A stretch of 64,000 nt of DNA from Meiothermus sp. (GCF_026004075.1 NZ_BPIK01000001.1:1900041-1964040); one strand, 5' to 3'; positions 16,838-27,176 are shown, counted from the stretch's first letter. A program made the numbers and translations. The notes: generated by a model not told the origin, from the letters alone.

Positions 16838-17349
16838 CAGAAAGAGCTTTTTTTGAAAGCCTCCTGCCGCTTCGCATCCGCCTCCCGGTGGCGCGGCCGG
16901 GGGCGCAGCGGGGCCAGGCCCAGGCGACGCATCCAGTACCAGGCCCGCCGCCCATCCACCGGACGTCCCAGCCTTTCAGCCAGCCACTCCGCAGCGTTGC
17001 GTATGCTCCAAAGCCCGTCCCTGGGATGGGGCTGGAGGAGGGCCTGGCGGAAGCCCTCCTGGAGTTCGGGCGGTACGAGGGGGGCCCGGCCTTTGTTCTC
17101 GTGCCGCAGATTCTTCATGGGCAGGCCCTGATTGTAGCGGTGGATTACCTGACGCACCCAGCGATCGGTATAGCCCAGATTCCTGGCTACCTCGGGGATG
17201 CTCTGACCCCTGGCCAGCAGCCAGAGAGCGTGCCAGCGGGCGCGTTCGGTGTGGTCTTGGGACTCCCGGTAGAGGGCGTGGAGGTTATCCGGATGGTGTC
17301 GCAGTTGGAGTTCCAACCGGGGGCGGCGCTGATGTTGGGCCAGTTGCAT
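16837..17349 (-). CDS. IS630-family transposase, N-terminal frame (HTH part)
   Basis: 170 aa. Helix-turn-helix region SIPEVARNLGYTDRWVRQVIHRYNQG followed by the winged part with RLGRPVDGRRAWYWMRRLGLAP, typical of the DNA-binding half of IS630 transposases. The frame ends EAFKKSSF-stop. A run of seven A (minus strand, 16848-16854) lies just before the stop. A -1 shift there continues as FKKKLFLMVFLF directly into the catalytic frame, giving one protein of about 360 aa, the normal family length. Confidence 0.88.
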   Translation of the reverse strand: MQLAQHQRRPRLELQLRHHPDNLHALYRESQDHTERARWHALWLLARGQSIPEVARNLGYTDRWVRQVIHRYNQGLPMKNLRHENKGRAPLVPPELQEGFRQALLQPHPRDGLWSIRNAAEWLAERLGRPVDGRRAWYWMRRLGLAPLRPRPRHREADAKRQEAFKKSSF

Positions 17350-17526
17350 GGCTCCATTTTAGTGGAAAGAGTCTTGAAGATTTCTTATCAAACAGGAAAA
17401 CGCTATTTGCTGCTACGGGCTAAGGGGCGAAGCCTCTAGCCAAATTATAGGGCCATCTTCTCGGAATCAGAGCGATCGCCATGACCAAGAAGAGAGCACC
17501 GCCCGTAAGCGAACCATCGTGGTCTC

Positions 17527-17663
17527 ATACGCATTCCGGCAGTATCGTTCACTTCTGAAAGCCTAAACGATACTGCCGGAATGCACTTCTACTCCCTTCG
17601 GTCGGCTTAAATCCTTCACCTTTGACTACGCATGGCGGTAAAGAATTCAAGCGGAAACGGTAT
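17527..17663 (+). repeat. Structured 137-bp repeat, copy A
   Basis: Aligns without gaps to 63292-63428. A perfect 19-bp inverted repeat (arms 17531-17549 and 17566-17584) with a 16-nt loop forms the first half. A weaker second stem occupies the second half. It has no open frame of its own. It lies 140 bp from the IS630 end and before the BMP remnant. Within the roughly 380 bp between the IS and that remnant, I see nothing else. Confidence 0.75.
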
Positions 17664-17768
17664 CACAAACCATTGAAGGGACAAGGAGATCGCCTTTACA
17701 GAGCGCAGCGCACCCCGTTTGGTGGGGGCGGACTATCTACATTCAGTACACTGCCTGCTAACCTGGTA

Positions 17769-18116
17769 CTAGCGTTTATCTGGCACCACAATCCGCCCGG
17801 CCACAATGGCCTGGCGGATGGCGTTCACTTCGCGGCGCAGGCTTTCGGGCAAGAGCGCCTGGTTGTAGGCATCCAGCGCATAGCCCAGGCCGTTTTCCCT
17901 GAGCCCCAGGCTGATCAGGCCGCCCTGGAAGGTGTTGCGGGCCACCGATTCCACCGCGCGCTGGGCTGCCACATCCACCCGCTTGAGCATGCAGGTGAGG
18001 GCGTGGTTGAGGGTAGCGGGGTTGTTGTCGGTATCGCCCAAAAAGTTCAGGTTGCCGTCGCCCCCGATGAAGAACATCGGTCGGGTATCCCCGGCGCACT
18101 CCCGGGTGTAAGCCCC
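17769..18116 (-). pseudogene. C-terminal remnant of a BMP-family ABC substrate-binding lipoprotein
   Basis: About 115 codons of the C-terminus of a basic membrane protein (PnrA/BMP) nucleoside-type binding lipoprotein. The frame contains NHALTCMLKRVDVAAQRAV, ARNTFQGGLISLGLRENGLG and EVNAIRQAIVAGRIVVPDKR. The family is normally about 330-370 aa with a lipobox; the first two thirds are missing and the frame runs backwards into the end of the ATL gene without a start. The GGDGN region at the break does not look like an intact BMP core. The truncation probably came with the rearrangements around the repeat and IS. An internal ATG at 18077 should not be read as a real start. Confidence 0.7.
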
Positions 18117-18581
18117 TCAGGGCGACAACTGAGCCCCCTCCCATCGCAAAAGCCACTCCTTAACGCCCTCCCGCCCGGCAAAACCCCCCAGCCGCCCATC
18201 GGCATGAATCACGCGCTGCGCCGGAACCACCAGGAAAAACGGACAGGCCCGCATACCCGCTCCCGCTGCCCGAGGCGTGAGGCCACACAAGCGCCCCATC
18301 TGGGCGTAGCTGCGGGTCTGGCCGAGGGGAATGCGCCGCACTGCTTCGTATAGTGCGACCCGGCGGGCCTCGAGGCCGCCGTAATCCAGGGGTACTTCCA
18401 AAAAAGTTTCACCTTTACCGGTAAAGTAGGCCTCTACCCGCCGGGCCAGGTCGTTGAGCAGGGCGTTGGGACGTTCGGGAAAGCCCTCCCCCAAAACCAG
18501 CAGCTCCACCGACAGCAGCCCCTGGGCACCAGCTTTGGCGTAGAGCGGACCAATGGGGGTAGGAATCAGCAGGCTATACAT
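18117..18581 (-). CDS. Alkyltransferase-like protein (ATL), Cys-less Ogt homologue
   Basis: 154 aa with the O6-alkylguanine-DNA alkyltransferase fold: an N-terminal domain, then VRRIPLGQTRSYAQMGRLCGL (recognition-helix region with the arginine finger). Where active enzymes have PCHRV, this one reads VVPAQRVI, so the methyl-accepting Cys is Ala and the His is Gln. ATL proteins bind alkylated guanine and flag it for nucleotide excision repair; Thermus thermophilus has one with Ala at this site. The usual Asn-Pro after the recognition helix is not evident (MRACPFFL), so damage binding should not be assumed. It sits 9 bp downstream of the TetR gene, probably in one transcript. Confidence 0.82.
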   Translation of the reverse strand: MYSLLIPTPIGPLYAKAGAQGLLSVELLVLGEGFPERPNALLNDLARRVEAYFTGKGETFLEVPLDYGGLEARRVALYEAVRRIPLGQTRSYAQMGRLCGLTPRAAGAGMRACPFFLVVPAQRVIHADGRLGGFAGREGVKEWLLRWEGAQLSP

Positions 18582-18590
18582 GGACTTGCT

Positions 18591-19220
18591 CTAGCCCCGT
18601 GCAGCTTTTACAGGCTTGCCGGTTTCTCTAGCCAAGGCACCTTCCAGCATCAGGTTAAGGAATTTGGTCATCTCATCCTTGAGTTGTCGGCCCGGTGTAT
18701 AGGCGGCCCAGCGCAAAGCCGAGAGCAGGTACACGTCGGCGATTGAACGGGAGATGCGCTCGAGCGACATATCTTTTCGTAGCTGGCCTTCCTTTTTTAG
18801 GGGGCTTAGAATTTCCGCGATCAAGTCGCCCAGGGGCAGGGCTTCAAAGGCGGCCTTGGCCCGCTCAGGATCCGGGTTCAAAAGCTCATAGGCTAGCGGT
18901 GAGAGCAAAACCCGCTCCCGCTCACTAACCTCGGCCAGGCGGCTCCATAGCCGGCGCAACACCTCGAGCGGCGGCACACCTTGGCTTAGCTCGGACAGGG
19001 CCTGCTCGCGCAGCTCGCCCAGCAATTGTGCCCCAAAGTCGAGTAGAACGGCTTCCTTATAAGCATAGTAGTTGAAAAAAGTGCCCCTTGAAACGTGCGA
19101 GGCTTTGGCAATATCGGTGGCTGTGGTCTGGTGGAACCCCTTCTCACGAAAAAGGTTGATGGCGGTACGGAAAATGCGGTCTCGACGGCGCTGTTTCTGC
19201 CTTTCCCGAAGCGTGAGCAT
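18591..19220 (-). CDS. TetR-family transcriptional regulator
   Basis: 209 aa. The N-terminal helix-turn-helix is typical (RIFRTAINLFREKGFHQTTATDIAKASHVSRGTFFNYYAYKEAVL), and a helical ligand domain without recognisable specificity follows. A TACAAT box at 19227-19232 stands 6 nt upstream of the ATG, so the mRNA is likely leaderless. A CTCAG-G-CTGAG inverted repeat at 19261-19271, in the gap shared with the PLD gene, is a candidate operator. The gene is probably co-transcribed with the ATL gene downstream and divergent from the PLD gene. Its effector is unknown. Confidence 0.88.
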   Translation of the reverse strand: MLTLRERQKQRRRDRIFRTAINLFREKGFHQTTATDIAKASHVSRGTFFNYYAYKEAVLLDFGAQLLGELREQALSELSQGVPPLEVLRRLWSRLAEVSERERVLLSPLAYELLNPDPERAKAAFEALPLGDLIAEILSPLKKEGQLRKDMSLERISRSIADVYLLSALRWAAYTPGRQLKDEMTKFLNLMLEGALARETGKPVKAARG

Positions 19221-19380
19221 GAAGAGATTGTACCCGAGTCCAATAAGTTGCGCTAGTCAGCTCAGGCTGAGAATATCTCTTTCCAGGGCATATGGTAAAG
19301 CCCAGTGGAGTAGTTTCAAACAAAGCCCCGCCAAGGCAAACCGATAAAACTTCCGTTGCGTTGTACAGTAAACATTTGTT

Positions 19381-20511
19381 ATGCGTCGTCGTTCCCAATT
19401 CAGCCTGCTGTGGGCCATATGGAACCTATTCCAACCCAAAGCAAGCCGCAGCCGAGGCCGCCGCAGGGGTGACCAAATATGGCTGTTTCTGCTGTTTTTG
19501 GGGGTGGTGGGCTATCTGGTCTGGGATGCCTACCTTCGCCCAATTCCACCAGTGTACAAAGCTTCCGGCGGCCTCGAGCTGTACTTTGCTCCCGAGCAGG
19601 GGCGTGCGGCCAAGGGTCGCCTGATTGGTCTGATCGGTGCTGCCCAAAACCGTATTGAGGTAGCCGCGCTCGAGCTCGAAGACCGCGAAATTGGGCAGGC
19701 GCTGGTACAGGCCGCGGCCAGAGGTGTGCGGGTGCGGATGCTCAACGATAGCGACTACCGTCGCGAAACCCACGAAAGCCTGGGCGTAAGCAGCAGCAGC
19801 CCGGCCCGCTGCGAAACCCTACAGCGGATACAGGTCTGCTACGACAGCCGCCCCAACGCCCTGATGCACCACAAGTTTGTAGTGGTGGACGACCTGGGGG
19901 TCTGGACGGGCAGCACCAACCTGACCTGGAACGCCTTTGAGCGCAACAACGAAAATAGCCTGTGGCTGCCGGTGCCGGGCCTGGTGCAGGTCTACCGGGC
20001 CGAGTTCGAGGCCCTGTTCGCGGGTCAGGAAAATGGGCTGGGTCGTTCTGCACGCTTCCAGATTGGGAGCACCCTGGGCGCGGTTTACTTTAGCCCCGCA
20101 GGTGGACAAAAAGCCCGCAACGCCATCCTCGAGCTGCTGGGACGGGCTCAGCGGGAAATTTGGGTGGCCGCTTATGTTCTGACCGATACCCGCATTGTAG
20201 AGGCTCTGGTAAAAGCCCATCGGCGCGGGGTGCGGGTTCGGGTCGTCATCGACACGCGCAACCTGGAGAACTCGCGGGACGAGACCCTGAAGCAGGCCGG
20301 GGTGGATGTGCGCAAAGACGGCAACCCCTACACCATGCACCACAAGGTAATGGTGGTGGACGGTGAGTGGGTGATTACGGGCAGCTACAATTTCACCAAT
20401 TCCGGGTTCGGCCGCAACAACGAAAACCTGCTAATTTTGCGGGACAGCGCACTGGCCCAGCGCTATCAGCGCGAGGTGGAAAGCATCTGGCGGGCAGGCA
20501 GACGTTTATGA
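19381..20511 (+). CDS. Membrane-anchored phospholipase D-like protein
   Basis: 376 aa. A basic N-terminus (about 35 residues) precedes one membrane helix (IWLFLLFLGVVGYLVWDAYL). Two PLD domains follow, each with an HxK motif: MHHKFVVVDDLGVWTGSTNLTWNAF and MHHKVMVVDGEWVITGSYNFTNSGF, with RNNEN segments after each. Both catalytic motifs are intact, so it should be an active phosphodiesterase of the PLD or cardiolipin-synthase-like/nuclease type. The topology places the domains outside the membrane. The Maf gene overlaps its stop by 4 bp. Substrate is not evident. Confidence 0.87.
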   Translation: MRRRSQFSLLWAIWNLFQPKASRSRGRRRGDQIWLFLLFLGVVGYLVWDAYLRPIPPVYKASGGLELYFAPEQGRAAKGRLIGLIGAAQNRIEVAALELEDREIGQALVQAAARGVRVRMLNDSDYRRETHESLGVSSSSPARCETLQRIQVCYDSRPNALMHHKFVVVDDLGVWTGSTNLTWNAFERNNENSLWLPVPGLVQVYRAEFEALFAGQENGLGRSARFQIGSTLGAVYFSPAGGQKARNAILELLGRAQREIWVAAYVLTDTRIVEALVKAHRRGVRVRVVIDTRNLENSRDETLKQAGVDVRKDGNPYTMHHKVMVVDGEWVITGSYNFTNSGFGRNNENLLILRDSALAQRYQREVESIWRAGRRL

Positions 20512-21113
20512 AGAACCTTCCTACCCTGATCCTGGCCTCGCAAAGCCCGCGCAGGGCCGAGCTGTTGCAGCGGCTGGCCCTGCCCTTTGAAGCGCGCCCT
20601 GCCGACATTGACGAAGAAACCTTGGGGCACCTCGAGCCCGCCCAGATGGCCCTGGAGCTGGCTACCCAGAAAGCCCAGGCCGTCTGGCAGCCCGGGCAGT
20701 GGGTGCTGGCGGCCGATACCGTGGTGGCGCTGGAGGATGAAACCCTGGGCAAGCCCCGCAACCCCCAGGAGAACCGGCGATTCTTGCAGCAGCTCTCGGG
20801 GCGGCAGCACACGGTGTACACCGGCTTTGCCATTCTCAAACCAGGCGGAGGCCTGCACCGTGAGGTGGCCCTGGCGCAGGTCACCTTCCGCCCGCTACAG
20901 GCCTGGGAGCTCGAGTGGTATGTTCAAAGCGGCGAGGGGCTGGACAAAGCCGGAGGCTACGGCGCACAGGGGCTGGGCATGGTGCTGCTAGAGCGCATCG
21001 AGGGCGACTTTTACACCGTGATGGGCTTACCCGTGAGCCGGGTCTGGCAGCGGTTGTACGAGCTGGGCTATTTTGGCCTCGAGCCCCATCTGCCAGACCC
21101 AAAGGAGCTGTAA
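20508..21113 (+). CDS. maf: Maf-family nucleoside triphosphate pyrophosphatase
   Basis: 201 aa from ATG 20508 (ATGA overlap with the PLD gene); an earlier in-frame start at 20367 lies inside that gene. Maf marks are LILASQSPRRAELLQ at the N-terminus, the ADTVVALEDETLGKPRN loop with the catalytic Asp, and TVYTGFAIL and DKAGGYGAQG. Maf proteins hydrolyse non-canonical or modified NTPs (dTTP/UTP class) and were first described as septum-formation inhibitors. It is convergent with valS, 7 bp apart. Confidence 0.93.
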   Translation: MKNLPTLILASQSPRRAELLQRLALPFEARPADIDEETLGHLEPAQMALELATQKAQAVWQPGQWVLAADTVVALEDETLGKPRNPQENRRFLQQLSGRQHTVYTGFAILKPGGGLHREVALAQVTFRPLQAWELEWYVQSGEGLDKAGGYGAQGLGMVLLERIEGDFYTVMGLPVSRVWQRLYELGYFGLEPHLPDPKEL

Positions 21114-21120
21114 GCCTCCC

Positions 21121-23713
<2,593 letters not shown>

Positions 23714-23727
<14 letters not shown>

Positions 23728-24535
23728 GGCTTCTCCTCGGTGACAGGTAATAACGCTTTTCTTTGTCCTCAAAGCTGGCTTCCTCGTAGGCCACCCCAAT
23801 CACTTCGGTGTTTTCATCGAAGGTGTGGCTCCAGAAACCCACGGTCAGGCGGTTGCCCTCGAGGCTCACCATACCCACCGCAATTTCCTCCCAATCCTGC
23901 TCTTCCTCCTCTTGTTCAAAGTCTTCGTCGTCCTCCAGAAGGTCGAGGGGCTCGAGGTCGTCTTCATTCAGGTCGTCCAGGTCCTCCGGGTCGTCCTCAT
24001 CGAGCAGCTCGAGGTCTATTGCGCTAAGAGTGCAGACCTGGCCCACCAGGCTGCGGATGGGGTTGTTGGGCCGGCCGAAGCGGGTGCTGAACTCCGATCG
24101 GAAAGGGGTGTAATCAATGCTGGCAACCAGCAGGTAGTCGCCCAGCTCCCATTTGCACGAAAGCAAGGGGGGTAGCGGTTTGTCCCGGTCGGGGTCGTAG
24201 TCGGGCGGGGGGGTGGCGATGGGGGTATTGAGCAACTCGATGACCATCTGCTTGCGGACTTTACCACTGACCTCAATGGGCGCACGTCGGCCCAGCAAGT
24301 CTTCCATGTTCCAGTGCTTGAGGCGGGACTTCAGGGTGGCCAGGGCCTCCTCGAGGCTATCTACAATTCGCATGGAATCGCCGCGCTGAAGAAAGTACCA
24401 GCCGGGGTACTCCTCCGACTCTGTGGCCGGTATTTCCTCCCCTAGCAGCTTGAGGGACTGTGGCTCCCGGCTGAACCAGTAAAGGCCGGGTTCATAATGG
24501 GGCTCGAGCTGCCATTCCTTGGGAATATCGTTCAT
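23714..24535 (-). CDS. Acidic protein of unknown function in the valS operon
   Basis: 273 aa, with RBS GGGAGGTG before the ATG. I do not recognise the family. The N-terminal half is mixed alpha/beta with many aromatics (YEPGLYWFSREPQ, YPGWYFLQRGDSM). A highly acidic stretch runs from about residue 177 to 217 (DEDDPEDLDD, EQEEEEQDWEE). The C-terminus is beta-rich (VGMVSLEGNRLTVGFWSHTF). No signal peptide, membrane helix or catalytic motif is seen. It lies between the valine T-box and valS and overlaps valS by 14 bp, so its dose follows tRNA-Val charging. A link to translation or to valine supply is inferred from position only. Confidence 0.8.
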
Positions 24536-24689
24536 AGCACCTCCCTAACGTGGCCGGGAAAAAAGAGATGGCTCCATAAAACAAGAAGCGCGTGCGATCG
24601 GTTTCTCGAGGTCGTCAGGATAGAACCCGAACACCGTCCACCTTGATGCTGGCCTACAGCCTGTCCGCTGCTCCCTCATCCTCACCCTG

Positions 24690-24957
24690 CCCTATAAACA
24701 AAAACGCCCCTGCAGGCTTTGCTGCACGGACGAGGAAAACCCCGCGGTACCACCGCGCTTCCTGAAGTACTGGTAGGAACTTCAGGCACTCAGATGTGCT
24801 GTGACGGGCACCCCCGGCAGGCTCTACTGGGCCGGTTGGCTGTTCTTCCTGCGGGCTCGCGGGCGACGTTCGGCTGGTGCGTTTCCAGGTGCCCTCTCAG
24901 CCGGTGGGGCACCCTTTCTGTGGGCGCAGTCAGCCTACTCTTCCCGGTCTACGCCAT
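24690..24957 (-). promoter_or_regulatory. Valine-specific T-box riboswitch leader
   Basis: On the minus strand, GCGGTGGTACCGCGG (24742-24756) is the T-box antiterminator sequence that pairs with the tRNA acceptor end. A hairpin just before it (CCTGAAG...CTTCAGG) matches Stem III. At the 5' end, the Stem I loop-E motif AGTA (24936-24939) is followed by GGCT. This pairs with AGCC ahead of GAAC-GTC (GTC at 24865-24867), the geometry of a Specifier loop reading GUC, a valine codon. CGGG/CCCG close the loop. The leader precedes the acidic-protein/valS operon. The region between it and the ATG at 24535 holds no other feature. Confidence 0.88.
24696..24732 (-). terminator. Intrinsic terminator of the T-box leader
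   Basis: An 11-bp stem with one mismatch (24705-24715 against 24722-24732) and a 6-nt loop is followed by a T5-G-T3 tract. It lies directly after the antiterminator sequence and overlaps it functionally, as expected for transcription attenuation. Confidence 0.82.
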
Positions 24958-24962
24958 AACTT

Positions 24963-24968
24963 AGTATA
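24963..24968 (-). promoter_or_regulatory. -10 box of the valS operon
   Basis: TATACT on the minus strand, 7-8 bp before the predicted 5' end of the T-box leader. No clear -35 box is seen in the 16-18 bp window upstream, where copy 1 of a 95-bp repeat begins. Confidence 0.5.
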
Positions 24969-24970
24969 CA

Positions 24971-25067
24971 GCAACCCAAAGCGGCTCTCGCGAAGAACCC
25001 GGCAATCCTCAGCCGTCAATAAGCTGCGCTGAACGTGTTTCTTCCGCTAGGTCTGGCGAAAATACAG
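24971..25067 (+). repeat. Dispersed ~95-bp repeat, copy 1
   Basis: Shares GCAACCCA-AGCGGCTCTCGC at its left end and GCGCTGAA...CGTxTTT...CCGC further on with 27909-28004, with a diverged middle. It has no open frame. This copy lies upstream of the valS operon promoter, in the opposite orientation to that operon. Confidence 0.5.
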
Positions 25068-25100
25068 AGGCAACCGCAACTGCGCTGCCTCGGAAATCCG

Positions 25101-25247
25101 CTAAAAGGCCTGGGTTAGCTCCAAAATGAGCCAGCCCAAAAAGAGTACCGCTGAGAGAACCGCTACCCTGTAGCGTAGCGGGATTCTGTCCTTGATTTCA
25201 CGGTGGTCTGCGAGGCGCTCGAGGGGGTTGTGGGCGGGGCTGATCAT
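25101..25247 (-). CDS. Small single-helix membrane protein
   Basis: 48 aa, starting at ATG 25247 with AAGGAG about 9 bases before it. Residues 1-27 are charged and hydrophilic (MISPAHNPLERLADHREIKD). Residues 28-46 form one hydrophobic helix (VAVLSAVLFLGWLILEL). It follows the GGDEF gene by 18 bp on the same strand and so may be co-expressed with it. I do not recognise a family. The good RBS and clean topology support a real gene. Confidence 0.6.
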   Translation of the reverse strand: MISPAHNPLERLADHREIKDRIPLRYRVAVLSAVLFLGWLILELTQAF

Positions 25248-25265
25248 GGCGAATCACTCCTTGCG

Positions 25266-25943
25266 TTAGTAGTAAAGTCCGGGGAAGGTTTGGTTGCGGC
25301 CCGAGCTTTTGGCCTCGGCCTGGAAGCGGTCTGCGCGTGCAAGTACTTCCTGGGCCGAAGGCTCGTCGTCGCGGCAAGCAAAGCCCAGGCTGATGGTGAC
25401 TTTGAGTTCGGGGTGGAGCTGGTTCCAGGGGTATTTGAGCACGGCCAGGCGCAGCCGCTCGCAGACGCCAAAGGCCCGGTCGCCGGTAATGCCGCGCAGG
25501 ATCAGGGCAAACTCCTCACCGTCTATTCTTCCAGCCACATCCGAGGCGCGCAGGGCTTTGCGCACCAGCTGGCCGATGCGGCGCAGCACCTCGTCACCTA
25601 CCTCACTGCCAAAGCGCTCATTGATCGCCTGGAAGCCATCGATGTCGAAGGTTACGACGCTGAAAGCCTCGCTGCTGGCGAAAGCCCGCTCGAGGGCCTT
25701 CTCGAAGGCTATTTTTCCGGGCAGTCCGGTAAGTTTGTCGTCGTCTTCGGCTCCATAGCCTTCCAACAGGGGGCTGCGGGCATTGAGCAAGCTCTGGTTA
25801 CGTTCCTCCACGAGGCGCCGGGCTAACTCGAGGGCCTCCTTGAGGGACTCCAGGCTGCTGCTCGACTGGGCAATTTGGCCTTGCATCTGCTCGAGCAATT
25901 GCAGCAGCTTGAGATCTTCTTCGCGCAGCTTTTCCGCACTCAT
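25266..25943 (-). CDS. GGDEF-domain protein with variant signature
   Basis: 225 aa from ATG 25943; a longer in-frame start at 26105 would run across the divergent Mrp promoter and is rejected. Residues 1-60 form a coiled coil (LKLLQLLEQMQGQIAQSSSSLESLKEALELARRLVEERNQ). The remainder is a diguanylate cyclase fold (DKLTGLPGKIAFEKAL, TFDIDGFQAINERFG). The signature reads GRIDGEEF instead of GGDEF/GGEEF, so the first Gly is Asp; activity is uncertain. It lacks a sensor domain apart from the coiled coil. It is divergent from the Mrp gene. Confidence 0.88.
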   Translation of the reverse strand: MSAEKLREEDLKLLQLLEQMQGQIAQSSSSLESLKEALELARRLVEERNQSLLNARSPLLEGYGAEDDDKLTGLPGKIAFEKALERAFASSEAFSVVTFDIDGFQAINERFGSEVGDEVLRRIGQLVRKALRASDVAGRIDGEEFALILRGITGDRAFGVCERLRLAVLKYPWNQLHPELKVTISLGFACRDDEPSAQEVLARADRFQAEAKSSGRNQTFPGLYY

Positions 25944-26119
25944 CTTGCTACGGAGTATATTCAGGCCCAGGCCTTGCCCCTGTGCGTTTTGACCATCACC
26001 AACAGACAGGAAGTTACGAATCCACCGTTGGGTGGATTGACAAGACTGTGTTTGGGTCAGCTCTAATGTGAGCCTTGCCCCGTTCATTGGCATATTTCCA
26101 GGCATAATCTGAATACGAG

Positions 26120-27169
26120 ATGAGTACGCTCACCGAAGCTCTGGTATTGGAAGCCCTGAAAACCGTCCACGACCCCGAGCTACACAAGGATCTGGTGTCG
26201 CTCGGCATGATCGAGCAAATCGCCGTGAAAGGAACCAAAGCCACGGTCAAGATCAACCTAACCACCCCGGCCTGCCCCCTCAAAGAAAAAATCGAGGGGG
26301 ATGTGCGGCTGGCCCTGGGCAGGATTGGCGCTACCGAGGTTGAGGTGCATTTTGGCGCCCAGGTGCGTGGGCCCCAGAACCTGCCTCTGCCGGGAATCCA
26401 GCACATTGTGGCGGTGGGTTCGGGCAAGGGGGGCGTGGGCAAAAGCACCGTTGCCGCCAACCTGGCCGTCGCGCTGGCCCAGGAAGGTGCACGGGTAGGC
26501 TTGCTGGACGCCGATATCTACGGCCCCAGCCAGGCCCAGATGTTTGGCACCCAGGGCGAGAAGCTACGCGTAGACGAGCAAAAGCGGATGGTGCCCCTGG
26601 AGCGCTACGGCATCAAGCTCATCAGCATCGCCAATATTGTGCCGCCGGGCCAGGCCATGGTCTGGCGCGGCCCCATTTTGCACGGCACCCTCAAGCAGTT
26701 CCTGCAGGAGGTGGCCTGGGGCGACCTCGACTATCTGATTGTAGATCTGCCGCCCGGCACAGGGGATGTGCAGCTTTCGCTCGCGCAGCTCACCCGGCTT
26801 TCGGGGGGTGTGATCGTGACTACCCCGCAGGATGTGGCCCGCATCGACGCTGAGCGAGCTTTAGATATGTTCAAGCGGGTGCAGGTCGACATCCTGGGCA
26901 TCATCGAGAACATGTCGTTTTTCGAACAAAACGGGCAGAAGACCTACATCTTTGGGCAGGGGGGCGGCCGCAAGATGGCCGAGCAGTACAACACCGCCTT
27001 TCTGGGCGAAATCCCCATCGCGCTCTCGGTGCGCGAGGGGGGGGACAGCGGTGTGCCGGTGGTGATTGGGGCGCCCGATTCGCTCGAGGCGCTGGCTTTC
27101 CGTCAGGTGGCGCGCAATTTAGCAGGTCGATTGTCGGTGCAGGCCTACATGCTGCTGCCGATGGCATAG
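26120..27169 (+). CDS. Mrp/ApbC-type iron-sulfur cluster carrier ATPase
   Basis: 349 aa. An N-terminal MIP18/DUF59 domain (LEALKTVHDPELHKDLVSLGMIEQI) is followed by the deviant Walker A GSGKGGVGKSTVAANLA at about residue 98. DADIYGPSQ and IVDLPPGTGDVQLSL are typical of Mrp/NBP35 proteins. These load and transfer Fe-S clusters. The C-terminal CxxC of many family members is not visible. A CATAAT box lies about 12 bp before the ATG. It is followed after 7 bp by a SufR-like regulator, which strengthens the Fe-S context. Confidence 0.92.
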   Translation: MSTLTEALVLEALKTVHDPELHKDLVSLGMIEQIAVKGTKATVKINLTTPACPLKEKIEGDVRLALGRIGATEVEVHFGAQVRGPQNLPLPGIQHIVAVGSGKGGVGKSTVAANLAVALAQEGARVGLLDADIYGPSQAQMFGTQGEKLRVDEQKRMVPLERYGIKLISIANIVPPGQAMVWRGPILHGTLKQFLQEVAWGDLDYLIVDLPPGTGDVQLSLAQLTRLSGGVIVTTPQDVARIDAERALDMFKRVQVDILGIIENMSFFEQNGQKTYIFGQGGGRKMAEQYNTAFLGEIPIALSVREGGDSGVPVVIGAPDSLEALAFRQVARNLAGRLSVQAYMLLPMA

Positions 27170-27176
27170 GGGAACT

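Larger units (their letters stand above)
16252..17387 (-). mobile_element. IS630-family insertion sequence
   Basis: About 1.13 kb. Imperfect terminal inverted repeats of 26 bp are visible: 16255-16280 against the complement of 17359-17384, matching at 19 of 26 positions and both starting GAAATC. One base outside each end lies TA (16252-16253 and 17386-17387), the target duplication expected for IS630/Tc1-type transposition. Inside is a two-frame transposase read on the minus strand. The ends were found by eye and may shift by a few bases. Confidence 0.75.
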
